Source: an uncultured Mollicutes bacterium (GTDB lineage: Bacteria > Bacillota_I > Bacilli_A > RF39 > UBA660). Taken from it: 36,340 nt of DNA. Shown one piece after another: positions 7,847-16,528 of this stretch. The notes below the pieces were generated by a model. That model saw only the letters and a program-made list of their open reading frames with translations, was not told the origin of the DNA and did not search any database. Both the position numbers and the translations under genes were made by a program. Where the stretch lies: contig URRF01000010.1 in the NCBI GenBank assembly GCA_900550145.1, positions 1 to 36,340 of the forward strand. Direction: 5' to 3'. How positions within the stretch are numbered: position 1 is the stretch's first letter; every line of letters starts with the position of its first letter.

Positions 7847-9034
7847 ATGAAAAAAATAGGAACAGTAGTTAGAGGCATAAGAACAGGAGTAATAAAAGAA
7901 GGAGATAATTTAGCAGAAATAGTAACAAGATCACTAATTGATGCTAGTAAAGAAGAAAAATTTGAGTTTAAAGATAGAGATATAGTTGCAATAACAGAGG
8001 CAGTTGTTGGAATAAGCGAAGGAAATTTTGCAACATTAGATGACATAAAAGAAGATATTAAACAAAAATTAAATAATAGCGAACATATAGGAGTAGTATT
8101 TCCTATATTAAGTAGAAATCGTTTTGCAGTTTTATTAAGCGGTATGGCAAGAAGTACAAAAGAAATAACAGTATTATTAAGTTATCCTAAAGATGAAGTA
8201 GGAAATGATATACTATATAAAGAAGATATAGAAAAATATAATGTAAATCCATATAAAGATATAATAACGTACGAAGATTATATGGATAAATATCACAACT
8301 TTATTCATCCATTTACAGGAGTGAACATGGTAGATGTATATAAAGAATTAATTGAAAAAGAAGGATGCAAAGCCAATATAGTGTTAAGCAACAATCCAAC
8401 AGATATACTAAAATATACAAACGATGTAATCATATGTGATATTCATACAAGGTTTGAAACAAAGAAAAAATTAGAAAAACAAAATGCAAATATACTTATG
8501 ATGTCAGACATATTAAACAAAAGTATAAATGGATCTGGATATAACGAAAAATATGGATTACTTGGAAGTAATAGAGCAACAGAAGAAAGAGTTAAACTAT
8601 TTCCAAGGACAGGAGACAAGTTAGTAATCGATATTCAAAATAAATTAAAAGAATTAACTGGAAAAACAATAGAAGTAATGATTTATGGAGATGGTGCATT
8701 CAAAGATCCAGTAGGAAAAATATGGGAACTTGCAGATCCAGTAGTAAGTCCTGCATACACAAGTGGTCTTGATGGAAGTCCAAATGAATTAAAACTTAAA
8801 TATTTATCAGAAAATAAATTTAAAGATTTAAGTGGTGAAGAATTGAACGAAAAAATAAGGGAAGAAATCAGAAATAAAAATAAAGATTTAAAAGGGCAGA
8901 TGTCTTCACAAGGAACAACACCAAGGAGATATACAGATTTAATCGGTTCACTATGTGATTTAACAAGTGGTAGCGGTGATAAAGGAACACCCGTTGTATT
9001 CATACAAGATTACTTTACAAATTATTCAGATTAG
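7847..9034 (+). CDS. Coenzyme F420-0:L-glutamate ligase-like protein (CofE family)
   Basis: 395 residues. The N-terminal part (VRGIRTGVIKEGDNLAEIV ... FKDRDIVAITEAVVGISEG) is that of the F420-0:gamma-glutamyl ligase family. In archaea and actinobacteria this enzyme adds glutamates to coenzyme F420 using GTP. Conserved-looking downstream segments include SRNRFAVLLSGMAR and YGDGAFKDPVGKIWELADP. This longer (about 400-residue) version is common in Bacillota that are not known to make F420, so the real substrate may be another gamma-carboxylate. No other F420 gene is in the window. SD AGGAGG is ideal. The stop overlaps the SD of the DNA polymerase gene, so the two are probably co-transcribed. Confidence 0.75.
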   Translation: MKKIGTVVRGIRTGVIKEGDNLAEIVTRSLIDASKEEKFEFKDRDIVAITEAVVGISEGNFATLDDIKEDIKQKLNNSEHIGVVFPILSRNRFAVLLSGMARSTKEITVLLSYPKDEVGNDILYKEDIEKYNVNPYKDIITYEDYMDKYHNFIHPFTGVNMVDVYKELIEKEGCKANIVLSNNPTDILKYTNDVIICDIHTRFETKKKLEKQNANILMMSDILNKSINGSGYNEKYGLLGSNRATEERVKLFPRTGDKLVIDIQNKLKELTGKTIEVMIYGDGAFKDPVGKIWELADPVVSPAYTSGLDGSPNELKLKYLSENKFKDLSGEELNEKIREEIRNKNKDLKGQMSSQGTTPRRYTDLIGSLCDLTSGSGDKGTPVVFIQDYFTNYSD

Positions 9035-9045
9035 GAGGTTATACT

Positions 9046-10215
9046 ATGGAAAAGATAATTATGCACATAGATGTTAATAGTGCATTTTTATCTTGGACTG
9101 CAGTTGATTTACTTAAAAATGGCTACAAAAAAGATATAAGATGTGAATGTTCAGTTATAGGTGGAGATGAATCTAAAAGAAAAGGTATTGTTTTAGCAAA
9201 ATCAATACTAGCAAAAAATAAAGGAATAAATACAGCCGAAACTTTATATCAAGCAAGAAGTAAATGTAGAAATTTAAAAATATATAGACCTAATTATGCA
9301 TTGTATGACAAAATGTCACATGCATTTTTTACTTTACTAAAAAAGTATACAAATGATATAGAAATTCTTTCCATAGACGAATGTTTTTTAGATTACGGAA
9401 AAGTAAAGAAAATATACGGAGATGAGGTAATATTTGCAAATAAACTAAAGAATGAGATATATAAAACACTTGGCTTTACAGTAAATATTGGAATTGCAAA
9501 TAATAAGTTGTGTGCAAAAATGGCATCTGATTTTTCAAAACCAAATAAAATTCATACATTATATGATTATGAAATAAAAGAAAAAATGTGGCCTTTGCCT
9601 GTAGAAAACTTATATGGAATAGGAAAGAAAAGCACAGAGAAACTAATTAACTTAAATATAAAAACAATTAAAGATTTAGCAACTTGTAATAAAGAAATAC
9701 TTTATCCATATTTTAAAAATCAAACAGATTATATTATAAAAATAGCAAATGGAATAGATGATAGTGATGTACTAAGCGAAAAAAAAGATCCAAAATGTAT
9801 AAGCACAACAACAACCTTATTATATGATTATGATGATATTGCAGAAATAAATAAAGAGTTAAAAACTATATCAGAAAAAATATCAAATGAGTTAAAAGAA
9901 AAATCTGTATATACAAGTAGAGTAGCAGTAATAATTAAAGACAAATATTTTAAAACCACTTCACACCAAAATAAATTGCCAAATCCTACAAATTCTTTAA
10001 ATGAAATTTATGAAATGAGTAAGAAAATATTTAAAGAATATTGGGATGAAACACCAGTAAGATTGATAGGAATAAGGGTTGATGCATTCTCTTCAAGTAA
10101 AGATTACCAAATATCATTATTTGAAGATGTAAAAAAGAAAGAAAATGATGAAATTGTAGATGCACTTATAGACAGTTTAATAAAAAAATATGGTGATAAA
10201 ATAATAAAAAAATGA
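9046..10215 (+). CDS. dinB: Y-family DNA polymerase (DinB/Pol IV-like)
   Basis: 389 residues. Catalytic motifs are visible: HIDVNSAFLSW at the start, a conserved RPNYALYDKMS segment and SIDECFLDYG near residues 109-118 with the catalytic Asp-Glu. A helix-hairpin-helix region reads PVENLYGIGKKSTEKLINL. A little-finger domain follows. Near the C-terminus, QISLFED fits the beta-clamp binding motif. The enzyme should perform translesion synthesis. SD AGGAGG lies 12 nt after the previous stop, so it shares a transcript with the CofE-like gene. No LexA-type box was recognised upstream. The TGA stop overlaps the TG of the prfB extended -10. Confidence 0.88.
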   Translation: MEKIIMHIDVNSAFLSWTAVDLLKNGYKKDIRCECSVIGGDESKRKGIVLAKSILAKNKGINTAETLYQARSKCRNLKIYRPNYALYDKMSHAFFTLLKKYTNDIEILSIDECFLDYGKVKKIYGDEVIFANKLKNEIYKTLGFTVNIGIANNKLCAKMASDFSKPNKIHTLYDYEIKEKMWPLPVENLYGIGKKSTEKLINLNIKTIKDLATCNKEILYPYFKNQTDYIIKIANGIDDSDVLSEKKDPKCISTTTTLLYDYDDIAEINKELKTISEKISNELKEKSVYTSRVAVIIKDKYFKTTSHQNKLPNPTNSLNEIYEMSKKIFKEYWDETPVRLIGIRVDAFSSSKDYQISLFEDVKKKENDEIVDALIDSLIKKYGDKIIKK

Positions 10216-10221
10216 TATAAT
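10213..10221 (+). promoter_or_regulatory. Extended -10 promoter of prfB
   Basis: TGATATAAT at 10213-10221; its TGA is the dinB stop codon. Confidence 0.5.
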
Positions 10222-10237
10222 TAAAAAGAGTGATAGT

Positions 10238-11306
10238 ATGGAAATAAAAGAAATAGAAAATATGATAAAGGAAATTCAAAACAAAGTGAAAGATTTTAGG
10301 AGGTTACTTTGACCTAGATTCTAAAATAAAGGAAATAAAAAAACTAGAAGAAGAAACTAATGAAAAAGCTTTTTGGAACAAAGAAAATGCAAAAGACATA
10401 ATGACAAAATTAAATGATTTAAAGAAAGTAGTTAATAAGGTCAAATCTTTTGAAATAGTAGATGATTTAAAAGAATCACTATCAGATATAGAAATGAAAG
10501 AGCTAGTAGAAGAAGAAATAAAAAAACTATATGATGAAGTAATTTCTTTCGAAACAATTACACTTTTAAACGGAGAATATGATAAAAACAATTGCATTCT
10601 AGAGATACATAGTGGAGCAGGTGGAACAGAAAGTTGTGATTGGGTAAATATGCTATACAGAATGTATACTAGGTGGTGTGATACTAAAAATTATAAATAT
10701 GAAGTAATAGATGTGCAAGCAGGCGATGAAGTTGGGCTTAAAAACGTATCAATATTAATAAAAGGATTATATGCTTATGGATACTTAAAAAGTGAAAAAG
10801 GAGTACATAGATTAGTAAGAATTTCACCATTTGATTCTAACAAAAGACGACATACTACTTTCGCATCAGTGGAAGTTATACCAGAATTTGATACATCAAT
10901 AAATGTTGAAATAAAGGATGATGATTTAAAAATAGATGTTTATAGAAGTAGTGGTGCAGGAGGACAATCTGTAAATACAACAGATTCAGCTGTAAGAATA
11001 ACGCATATACCTACTAAAATAGTAGTAACATGTCAAAATGAAAGAAGCCAATTAAAAAACAAAGAAAAAGCAATGCAAATATTAAAAAACAAATTATACT
11101 TATTAACACTAGAAAAGAAAGAAAAAGAAATAAATTCATTAAGAGGAACCCACATGGATATTAACTTTGGTTCCCAAATAAGAAGCTATGTAATGCATCC
11201 ATATTCTATGGTAAAAGATCATAGAACAAATACAGAAGACACTAATGTATTATCTGTATTAGATGGAAATATAGATAAATTTATTGAATCATTTTTAAGG
11301 ATGTGA
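10238..11306 (+). CDS. prfB: Peptide chain release factor 2, with programmed +1 frameshift
   Basis: RF2 releases peptides at UGA and UAA codons. The first frame runs ATG 10238 to TGA 10310-10312 (24 codons plus stop). The second frame continues at GAC 10311 to TGA 11304-11306, giving 355 residues. The slip site is classical: an internal SD-like AGGAGG (10299-10304), three nucleotides, then CTT TGA C. Ribosomes shift +1 at CTT when RF2 is scarce. The second frame shows the UGA-reading tripeptide SPF (ISPFDSNKRRH) and the catalytic GGQ in SSGAGGQSVNTTDSAVR. Annotation from the internal ATG at 10401 would lose about 54 residues. Next gene starts 4 nt after the stop. Confidence 0.95.
10299..10313 (+). 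promoter_or_regulatory. RF2 recoding signal
   Basis: AGGAGGTTACTTTGAC: internal SD-like stimulator (10299-10304), slippery CTT (10307-10309), in-frame TGA (10310-10312) followed by C. This matches the conserved bacterial prfB frameshift site. Confidence 0.93.
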
Positions 11307-11310
11307 TGTA

Positions 11311-12150
11311 ATGAAAAAGAAAAAAATAAATCCAACAATAAAAAGATACTTAACACTATCCTTTGGTCTATTTCTTTATGCATTTGCATATAATCTATTC
11401 TTAAAACCAAACAATATAGTAGCAGGAGATGTAGATGGTATTGCAAACATTTTTAAAGGAATAGTAAATCCAAACATACTAATTACAATATTATGTGTAT
11501 CATTATTAATAATAAGTTTTCCTCTTTTAGGTGTAAAAACAAGCATGGGTTCACTTATTGGAACTATATTATTTCCACTTTTTGTAACACTAACAAGTAA
11601 TGTAGCAGAACATATCATTATAGATTCATCTGATTTACTTTTAATAGCAATAGTAGCAGGAGTAATAAGAGGTGTTGGATATGGTTTAACATTTAAAATG
11701 GGCTTTACAACAGGTGGAACAGATATATTAAATCAAATAGTAGCAAAGTACTTACACACCTCAATAGGAACTGCTATGTTATTAGTTGATGGAAGTATTG
11801 TTGTAGCAGGTGGCTTTAAATATGGATGGACAAGTATGTTATATGCACTAGTAGTATTATACATATTAAGTGTAATGACTGATAGAATAATGCTTGGAAT
11901 ATCAAAAAGTAAGGCATTTTATATAATCACTGATGAAGATGAAAAAGTAAAAGAATACATAATGAAAGAACTAGGACATGGTGTCACAATATTTCCAGTA
12001 AAAGGAGGATATACAAAAGAAAAGCAAAAAATGCTTATGTGCGTTATACCAACAAGAGAATACTATAGATTAAAAGAAGGAATTAGTAAAATAGACAAGG
12101 ATTCATTCTTTGTAATAACTGATTCATACGAGGTAAAAGGTGGAGCGTAA
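11311..12150 (+). CDS. YitT family membrane protein (first of two)
   Basis: 279 residues. About five to six hydrophobic helices lie in residues 10-190, with the family motifs NLFLKPNNIVAGDVDGIA near the start and GLTFKMGFTTGGTDILNQI in the middle. The C-terminal domain (about 205-279) is the DUF2179 domain: GHGVTIFPVKGGYTKEKQKM ... SFFVITDSYEV. YitT proteins are integral membrane proteins of uncertain role, sometimes proposed as transporters. The gene starts 4 nt after prfB and overlaps the second YitT gene by 11 nt, so all are likely co-transcribed. Confidence 0.88.
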   Translation: MKKKKINPTIKRYLTLSFGLFLYAFAYNLFLKPNNIVAGDVDGIANIFKGIVNPNILITILCVSLLIISFPLLGVKTSMGSLIGTILFPLFVTLTSNVAEHIIIDSSDLLLIAIVAGVIRGVGYGLTFKMGFTTGGTDILNQIVAKYLHTSIGTAMLLVDGSIVVAGGFKYGWTSMLYALVVLYILSVMTDRIMLGISKSKAFYIITDEDEKVKEYIMKELGHGVTIFPVKGGYTKEKQKMLMCVIPTREYYRLKEGISKIDKDSFFVITDSYEVKGGA

Positions 12151-12976
12151 TATAAAAAAATATATAGAAATTATATTTGGTATGATGCTTATTGCTTTTT
12201 CTTTTAATTTGTTTATATATCCATTGAAAATAGTAATTGGTGGTACAAACGGAATAGCGGTATTAGTAAATGAAATAACTGGTTTAGATACATCCTTGTT
12301 TGTAACATTATTTTATATTGCAACGTTTATATTAAACTTAATTGTATTTGGTATAAAAGATACAAAAAAACTTATTCTAGGTTCTGTTTTATACCCAATA
12401 TTTGTAAAACTATTTGCAAACGTTACTACGTACATACCACTAGATTATACAAATAAATTACTAATTTATTTAGTCGCATCAATTACAATTGGAGTAGGTA
12501 ATGGACTTGTATATAAAGAGGGTTTTATAACAGGAGGAACAGATGTAATAAAAAAAATAATGAACCAAAAATTAAAAATGCCAATGGGAACTTGTGTATT
12601 TATAATGGATGCATTAATAGTACTATCTGGAGGATATATTTTTGGAATAAATAGTGTTTTATATGCTATAATTATATTATTCATATCAAGTAAGGTAACG
12701 GATATGATGATGTTAGGGGTATCCACTAAAAAAATGTTCTATATAATGACAAAAAGTCCAAACGAAGTTAGAAAGTATGTTAAAGACAATTTGAATTGTG
12801 GAATAACAGAGATAGATGCAATAGGTGGATATACAGAAGATAAGTATCACGTATTGATGTGCGTAATATCTACAAAAGATTATATGAAGTTAAAAAAAGG
12901 GATAAATGCAATAGATGAAAATGCATTCTTTGTAGTGACAGATTCATATCATATGCATTATCACGAGGAAGGATAA
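12140..12976 (+). CDS. YitT family membrane protein (second of two)
   Basis: 278 residues with the same layout as the preceding gene: NLFIYPLKIVIGGTNGIAVL near the N-terminus, GLVYKEGFITGGTDVIKKI in the middle and a DUF2179 tail (NCGITEIDAIGGYTEDKYHV ... AFFVVTDSYHM). The start is GTG, overlapping the end of the first copy, with AGG-type SD bases at about 12131. The two proteins are clearly paralogous from an old tandem duplication, judging by conserved motifs within diverged sequence. The tail is His-rich (YHMHYHEEG). ftsE starts 2 nt after the stop. Confidence 0.87.
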   Translation: MERNIKKYIEIIFGMMLIAFSFNLFIYPLKIVIGGTNGIAVLVNEITGLDTSLFVTLFYIATFILNLIVFGIKDTKKLILGSVLYPIFVKLFANVTTYIPLDYTNKLLIYLVASITIGVGNGLVYKEGFITGGTDVIKKIMNQKLKMPMGTCVFIMDALIVLSGGYIFGINSVLYAIIILFISSKVTDMMMLGVSTKKMFYIMTKSPNEVRKYVKDNLNCGITEIDAIGGYTEDKYHVLMCVISTKDYMKLKKGINAIDENAFFVVTDSYHMHYHEEG

Positions 12977-12978
12977 AT

Positions 12979-13674
12979 ATGGAGTTAATTAGAATTAAAT
13001 CATTAGAAAAAAAGTACAAAACAGGTGTAACTGCAATATACGATTTTAACCTAAAAGTTAAAAAAGGTGACTTTATATTTGTTATAGGTCAATCAGGCAG
13101 TGGTAAATCCACATTAATTAAATTATTATATAGAGAAGAAAAACCAAGCAAAGGAAGTATTATTGTTGGTGGAATAGATGTTGCAAAATTAAAAAATAGA
13201 AAAGTATATAAATTGAGAAGAAAATTAGGAATAGTATTTCAAGATTTTAAATTATTACCTAAATTAACAGTGTATGAAAATGTTGCATTCGCATTAGAAA
13301 TGTTAGGACTTCCTAATGATGAAATAAGACAGAAAACACTAAAAGCATTAGAACTAGTTGGACTTAAGAATAAAGTTAAAAATTATCCAGACCAATTATC
13401 GGGTGGTGAACAACAAAGAGTAGCAATAGCAAGAGCAATTGTAAATGAACCAAAACTATTATTATGTGATGAACCAACTGGAAATCTAGATCCAGATACA
13501 AGCTGGGAAGTAATGAAAGTATTAGAAGAAATAAATAATTTGGGAACTACTATAATAATGGCTACCCATGACAAAGAAATGGTGAATAGAATGAAAAAAA
13601 GAGTAATATTAATAGAGGCAGGAAAACTAAAAGAAGATTATGAAAAAGGAACTTATAATCATGAAGCAGCTTAG
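12979..13674 (+). CDS. ftsE: Cell division ATP-binding protein FtsE
   Basis: 231-residue ABC ATPase. Walker A is GQSGSGKST near residue 38, the Q-loop is in IVFQDFKLLPKLTVYENVAF, the signature is LSGGEQQRVAIARAI, and Walker B is LLLCDEPTGNLD, followed by the H-loop in MATHDKEM. The DFKLLPKLTVYENV stretch is typical of FtsE rather than export ATPases. With FtsX it couples ATP hydrolysis to activation of a cell-wall hydrolase at the septum. Its 3' end overlaps ftsX. The partner hydrolase (PcsB/CwlO type) is not adjacent. Confidence 0.95.
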   Translation: MELIRIKSLEKKYKTGVTAIYDFNLKVKKGDFIFVIGQSGSGKSTLIKLLYREEKPSKGSIIVGGIDVAKLKNRKVYKLRRKLGIVFQDFKLLPKLTVYENVAFALEMLGLPNDEIRQKTLKALELVGLKNKVKNYPDQLSGGEQQRVAIARAIVNEPKLLLCDEPTGNLDPDTSWEVMKVLEEINNLGTTIIMATHDKEMVNRMKKRVILIEAGKLKEDYEKGTYNHEAA

Positions 13675-14560
13675 AATATTAGGAAGAAGTATTAGGGATG
13701 CATTTAAAAGTGTATTCAGAAATTTTTCATTATCAATGGCCTCAATTTCATGTATTACTATAACTCTTTTAATAGTAGCAATATCAATGGTATTATCGTA
13801 TAACATTGAAAATATATCAACCTTAATAAAAAAGGATTTCTCAATAGTTGTTTTTGTAGAAAATAATGCAACGGATGAAGATATAAAAAATATAAAAGAA
13901 CAAATAGAAAAATTAGATAATATAGACACATACACATATGAAACAAAAGAAGAAGTAGCAAATAATTGGAAAAATAGTTCAGATATATTTAAAGTAATAA
14001 TAGATGGATGGGATGATAAAGAAAACCCATTGGCAGATACGTTCAACATCAAAGTTAAAGATGTAGCAAAAATAGGCATAACTGCTAAACAAATAAAAAA
14101 TATAAATAAAGTAAATCTAGTAAAATATGGAGAAGGAATAGTAGAACAACTGCTATCAGTTCTAGAAATAGTAGACAAATTTTTAATAGGAATCGTTGTT
14201 GCTTTAATATTGGTTACAGTATTTTTAGTAAGCAACACAATTAAAATAACAATTTTCTCACGAAGAAAAGAAATTGAAATAATGAGATTAGTAGGTGCAT
14301 CTAACATAAATATAAAATTACCATTTATGATAGAAGGTTTATTTCTTGGATTACTAGGGTCAATTATACCAATTACAGTAACTATATATGGATATAGCAT
14401 ATTATATAAGAGTGTTGATATGAAAAACATATCACCATTCCTACAATTAGTTTCCCCAACACCATTTATATATATTGTTTCATTAGTGCTTCTTGGAATA
14501 GGAGTAATAGTGGGTATGTTTGGTAGTGCTGGTTCAGTAAGAAAATATCTAAAAATATAA
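13661..14560 (+). CDS. ftsX: Cell division protein FtsX (permease-like)
   Basis: About 299 residues. One N-terminal TM helix (about 23-47) is followed by an extracellular domain of roughly 120 residues, then three TM helices (about 165-190, 220-240, 265-290) with the MacB/FtsX pattern ISRRKEIEIMRLVGAS-like (FSRRKEIEIMRLVGASN). The start is uncertain: ATG 13661 (MKQLRILGRSIRDAF, as in homologues) or ATG 13640, seven codons earlier; both lie inside ftsE. A terminator follows 1 nt after the stop codon, closing the prfB-yitT-yitT-ftsE-ftsX run. Confidence 0.93.
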   Translation: MKQLRILGRSIRDAFKSVFRNFSLSMASISCITITLLIVAISMVLSYNIENISTLIKKDFSIVVFVENNATDEDIKNIKEQIEKLDNIDTYTYETKEEVANNWKNSSDIFKVIIDGWDDKENPLADTFNIKVKDVAKIGITAKQIKNINKVNLVKYGEGIVEQLLSVLEIVDKFLIGIVVALILVTVFLVSNTIKITIFSRRKEIEIMRLVGASNINIKLPFMIEGLFLGLLGSIIPITVTIYGYSILYKSVDMKNISPFLQLVSPTPFIYIVSLVLLGIGVIVGMFGSAGSVRKYLKI

Positions 14561-14561
14561 T

Positions 14562-14586
14562 GTACATAGAAATATGTACTTTTATT
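14562..14586 (+). terminator. Terminator after ftsX
   Basis: GTACATA (14562-14568), loop GAAA, TATGTAC (14573-14579), then TTTTATTTATTTT. Confidence 0.8.
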
Positions 14587-14598
14587 TATTTTAAATAG

Positions 14599-14607
14599 TG
14601 TTATAAT
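14599..14607 (+). promoter_or_regulatory. Extended -10 promoter of the sigma factor gene
   Basis: TGTTATAAT at 14599-14607, followed by AAGGAG before the ATG at 14629. No clear -35. Confidence 0.55.
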
Positions 14608-14628
14608 AGTCGATAAAAAGGAGCAAGT

Positions 14629-15441
14629 ATGGAAGATAATATATTGAAATTACCAAAATCATTAACAAAAGATGAAAATATAACCCTATTTAAAAAAATG
14701 TTAAATTCCTCAAAAGAAGAAGCTGAAGAAATAAGGAAAAACATAATAACAGGAAATCTAAGATTAGTAGTAGAAACAATAAAAAAATATAGAAATAACG
14801 TAGAAGATCAAAAAGATTTATTTCAAATTGGTTGTATTGGACTTATAAAAGCCGTTGATACATTCGATGTTACAAAAAATATGATGTTTTCAACTTACGC
14901 AACCGTTTGTATATCAAATAGAGTTAAAGAATATTTAAGAAAAGGAAATATGAATTGTGGTGTATTAGGCCAATTAAAAATAAAGATAGATGAATATAGC
15001 GACGAAATATATAAAACTACAGGAGTTAATCCAACAACAGAACAAATTTCAGAATACTTTAATATACCACACAATAAAGTTTGCAAAGCATTAAATATAA
15101 GACAAATAGAAAGTTTAGATAATAAAGTAATAGATAGTGAAAGTGCTAGTTATGCTGATTTAATAAGTACAGATGAAAATATAGAAGAAGAATACATAAA
15201 AAAATGTGAAAGACAAATAATTAAAAAATTCATAAATAAATTAAACGAAAAAGAAAAAACAATATTCAATATGTATTTTATACAAGAAATGTCTCAAAAC
15301 CAAATATCAAAAAAACTATGCATATCTCAACCACAAGTATCAAAAAAAATAAGAAAAGTTTTAGAAGAATTAAAAACCATTATGTTAAAAGAAAATGAAG
15401 AAAATAAACACATTGCAATGCCAAAAATTAAACAAATGTAA
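14629..15441 (+). CDS. Alternative sigma factor, sigma-70 family group 3 (SigF/SigG/SigB-like)
   Basis: 270 residues. Region 2 is clear: NLRLVVETIKKYR, then DLFQIGCIGLIKAVDTFDVT and FSTYATVCISNRVKEYLRK, the -10-binding and melting part. Region 3 lies at about 125-155 (TTGVNPTTEQISEYFNIPHN). Region 4 has an HTH (FIQEMSQNQISKKLCISQPQ) recognising the -35. There is no region 1.1, so it is not the housekeeping sigma. The DLFQIGCIGLIK string and length fit the sporulation/stress sigma clade. No anti-sigma gene (SpoIIAB/RsbW type) is adjacent, so its regulator is elsewhere or absent. It is transcribed from its own promoter. Confidence 0.82.
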   Translation: MEDNILKLPKSLTKDENITLFKKMLNSSKEEAEEIRKNIITGNLRLVVETIKKYRNNVEDQKDLFQIGCIGLIKAVDTFDVTKNMMFSTYATVCISNRVKEYLRKGNMNCGVLGQLKIKIDEYSDEIYKTTGVNPTTEQISEYFNIPHNKVCKALNIRQIESLDNKVIDSESASYADLISTDENIEEEYIKKCERQIIKKFINKLNEKEKTIFNMYFIQEMSQNQISKKLCISQPQVSKKIRKVLEELKTIMLKENEENKHIAMPKIKQM

Positions 15442-15477
15442 AATATAAAAAACTATCTAGTCATGCTTATTAAAAAT

Positions 15478-15486
15478 TGATATAAT
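15478..15486 (+). promoter_or_regulatory. Extended -10 promoter of mscL
   Basis: TGATATAAT at 15478-15486, then GGAGGT and ATG at 15503. The short leader (about 10 nt) places the SD near the RNA 5' end. Confidence 0.5.
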
Positions 15487-15502
15487 TACGATGGAGGTAA
15501 AT

Positions 15503-15946
15503 ATGGTAACAAAAAAAGAAAAAGAAATAGTAAAAAAAGAAAAACAAGCACTAAAAAATGAAATGAGTGAATTTAAAAAATTTATATCACGAGGTAATGT
15601 AGTAGACATGGCAGTAGGTGTTATAGTTGGTGCCGCATTTGGCAAAATTGTAACAAGTTTAGTTAATGATATATTAATGCCAATTATTGGAATATTTATG
15701 GGTGGATTAGATTTCTCCTCATTAAACATTAAAATTAAAGACGCAACTATAAATTATGGAACATTTATACAAGCAATTATTGATTTTCTTATAATATCAT
15801 TTTGTATATTTACTATGATTAGAGTATTTGAAAAGTTTAAACACAAAGAAGAAAAACAAGAAACGAAAAAAGAGGAGCCACCTAAAAAGAGTGAGGAAGT
15901 TCTATTACTTGAACAAATAAGAGATTTACTTAAAAAGAAAAAGTAG
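15503..15946 (+). CDS. mscL: Large-conductance mechanosensitive channel
   Basis: 147 residues. A charged N-terminal extension of about 30 Lys/Glu-rich residues precedes the MscL core: FKKFISRGNVVDMAVGVIVG, AAFGKIVTSLVNDILMPIIG and a second TM helix (FIQAIIDFLIISFCIFTMIRV). The C-terminal bundle ends EEVLLLEQIRDLLKKKK, as usual for MscL. It relieves hypo-osmotic pressure. The start at 15503 has GGAGGT 5 nt upstream; the ATG at 15491 lies before that SD and is rejected. The N-terminal extension is longer than in typical MscL, which starts almost at the FKKF motif. Confidence 0.95.
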   Translation: MVTKKEKEIVKKEKQALKNEMSEFKKFISRGNVVDMAVGVIVGAAFGKIVTSLVNDILMPIIGIFMGGLDFSSLNIKIKDATINYGTFIQAIIDFLIISFCIFTMIRVFEKFKHKEEKQETKKEEPPKKSEEVLLLEQIRDLLKKKK

Positions 15947-15971
15947 AATTTAGAAATATTAAATTCTTTTT
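15945..15971 (+). terminator. Terminator after mscL
   Basis: AGAATTTA (15945-15952) / TAAATTCT (15960-15967) with a 7-nt loop, then TTTT. It ends 3 nt before the GTG start of the next gene. Confidence 0.7.
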
Positions 15972-15974
15972 GTC

Positions 15975-16520
15975 GTGAAAGAAGAACTAAGAAAAAAATA
16001 TAAAATAATTAGAAAACAAGTAATAGATAAAGAAATTAAATCGGAAATAATTGAAAAAAAATTAATCAAAACAAAAGAATTCATAAATGCTAAAATAGTA
16101 GGGGTATATATAAGTTTAAAAGACGAAGTAAACACAAATGAAATTATTAAAGAATGTTTCAAAATAAACAAAAAAGTGGCTATACCAAAAGTTTTAAATG
16201 AACATATTATTGAATTTTACACAATAAAAGAAAATGAAAAATTGCATGAAGGTCTATACCATATAATGGAGCCAAACAACAAAAATATAATATCAAAAGA
16301 TGATATTGATTTAATCATAATACCTGGAATATGTTTTGATAAACAAAAAAATAGAATTGGTTATGGAAAAGGTTATTATGATACTTATCTAAAAAATACA
16401 AGAATTTATAAAATTGGTATATGTTTTAACGAACAATTAATGAATGAACATGAAATAAAAGTAGAAGAAAACGATATAAAATTAGACAAAATAATAACAG
16501 ATAAAAAGGTTATATTGTAG
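15975..16520 (+). CDS. 5-formyltetrahydrofolate cyclo-ligase
   Basis: 181 residues of the 5-FTHF cyclo-ligase (MTHFS) family, which converts 5-formyl-THF to methenyl-THF with ATP. The signature IGYGKGYYD lies near residue 130, preceded by DLIIIPGICFDKQKNR, and the N-terminal KEELRKKYKIIRKQ matches the usual RK..R start. The start is odd: the only candidate in frame is GTG at 15975, which follows the T run of the mscL terminator with no SD. It may be translated from read-through RNA or poorly. The stop is 8 nt before the lipoprotein gene. Confidence 0.87.
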   Translation: MKEELRKKYKIIRKQVIDKEIKSEIIEKKLIKTKEFINAKIVGVYISLKDEVNTNEIIKECFKINKKVAIPKVLNEHIIEFYTIKENEKLHEGLYHIMEPNNKNIISKDDIDLIIIPGICFDKQKNRIGYGKGYYDTYLKNTRIYKIGICFNEQLMNEHEIKVEENDIKLDKIITDKKVIL

Positions 16521-16528
16521 GAGGGATT

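Noticed and set aside
7847..9003. Opposite-strand open frames inside cofE, prfB, ftsX, uvrA, tuf and others
   Set aside because: They lack SD sites and family motifs and mirror the codon pattern of the real genes on the other strand.
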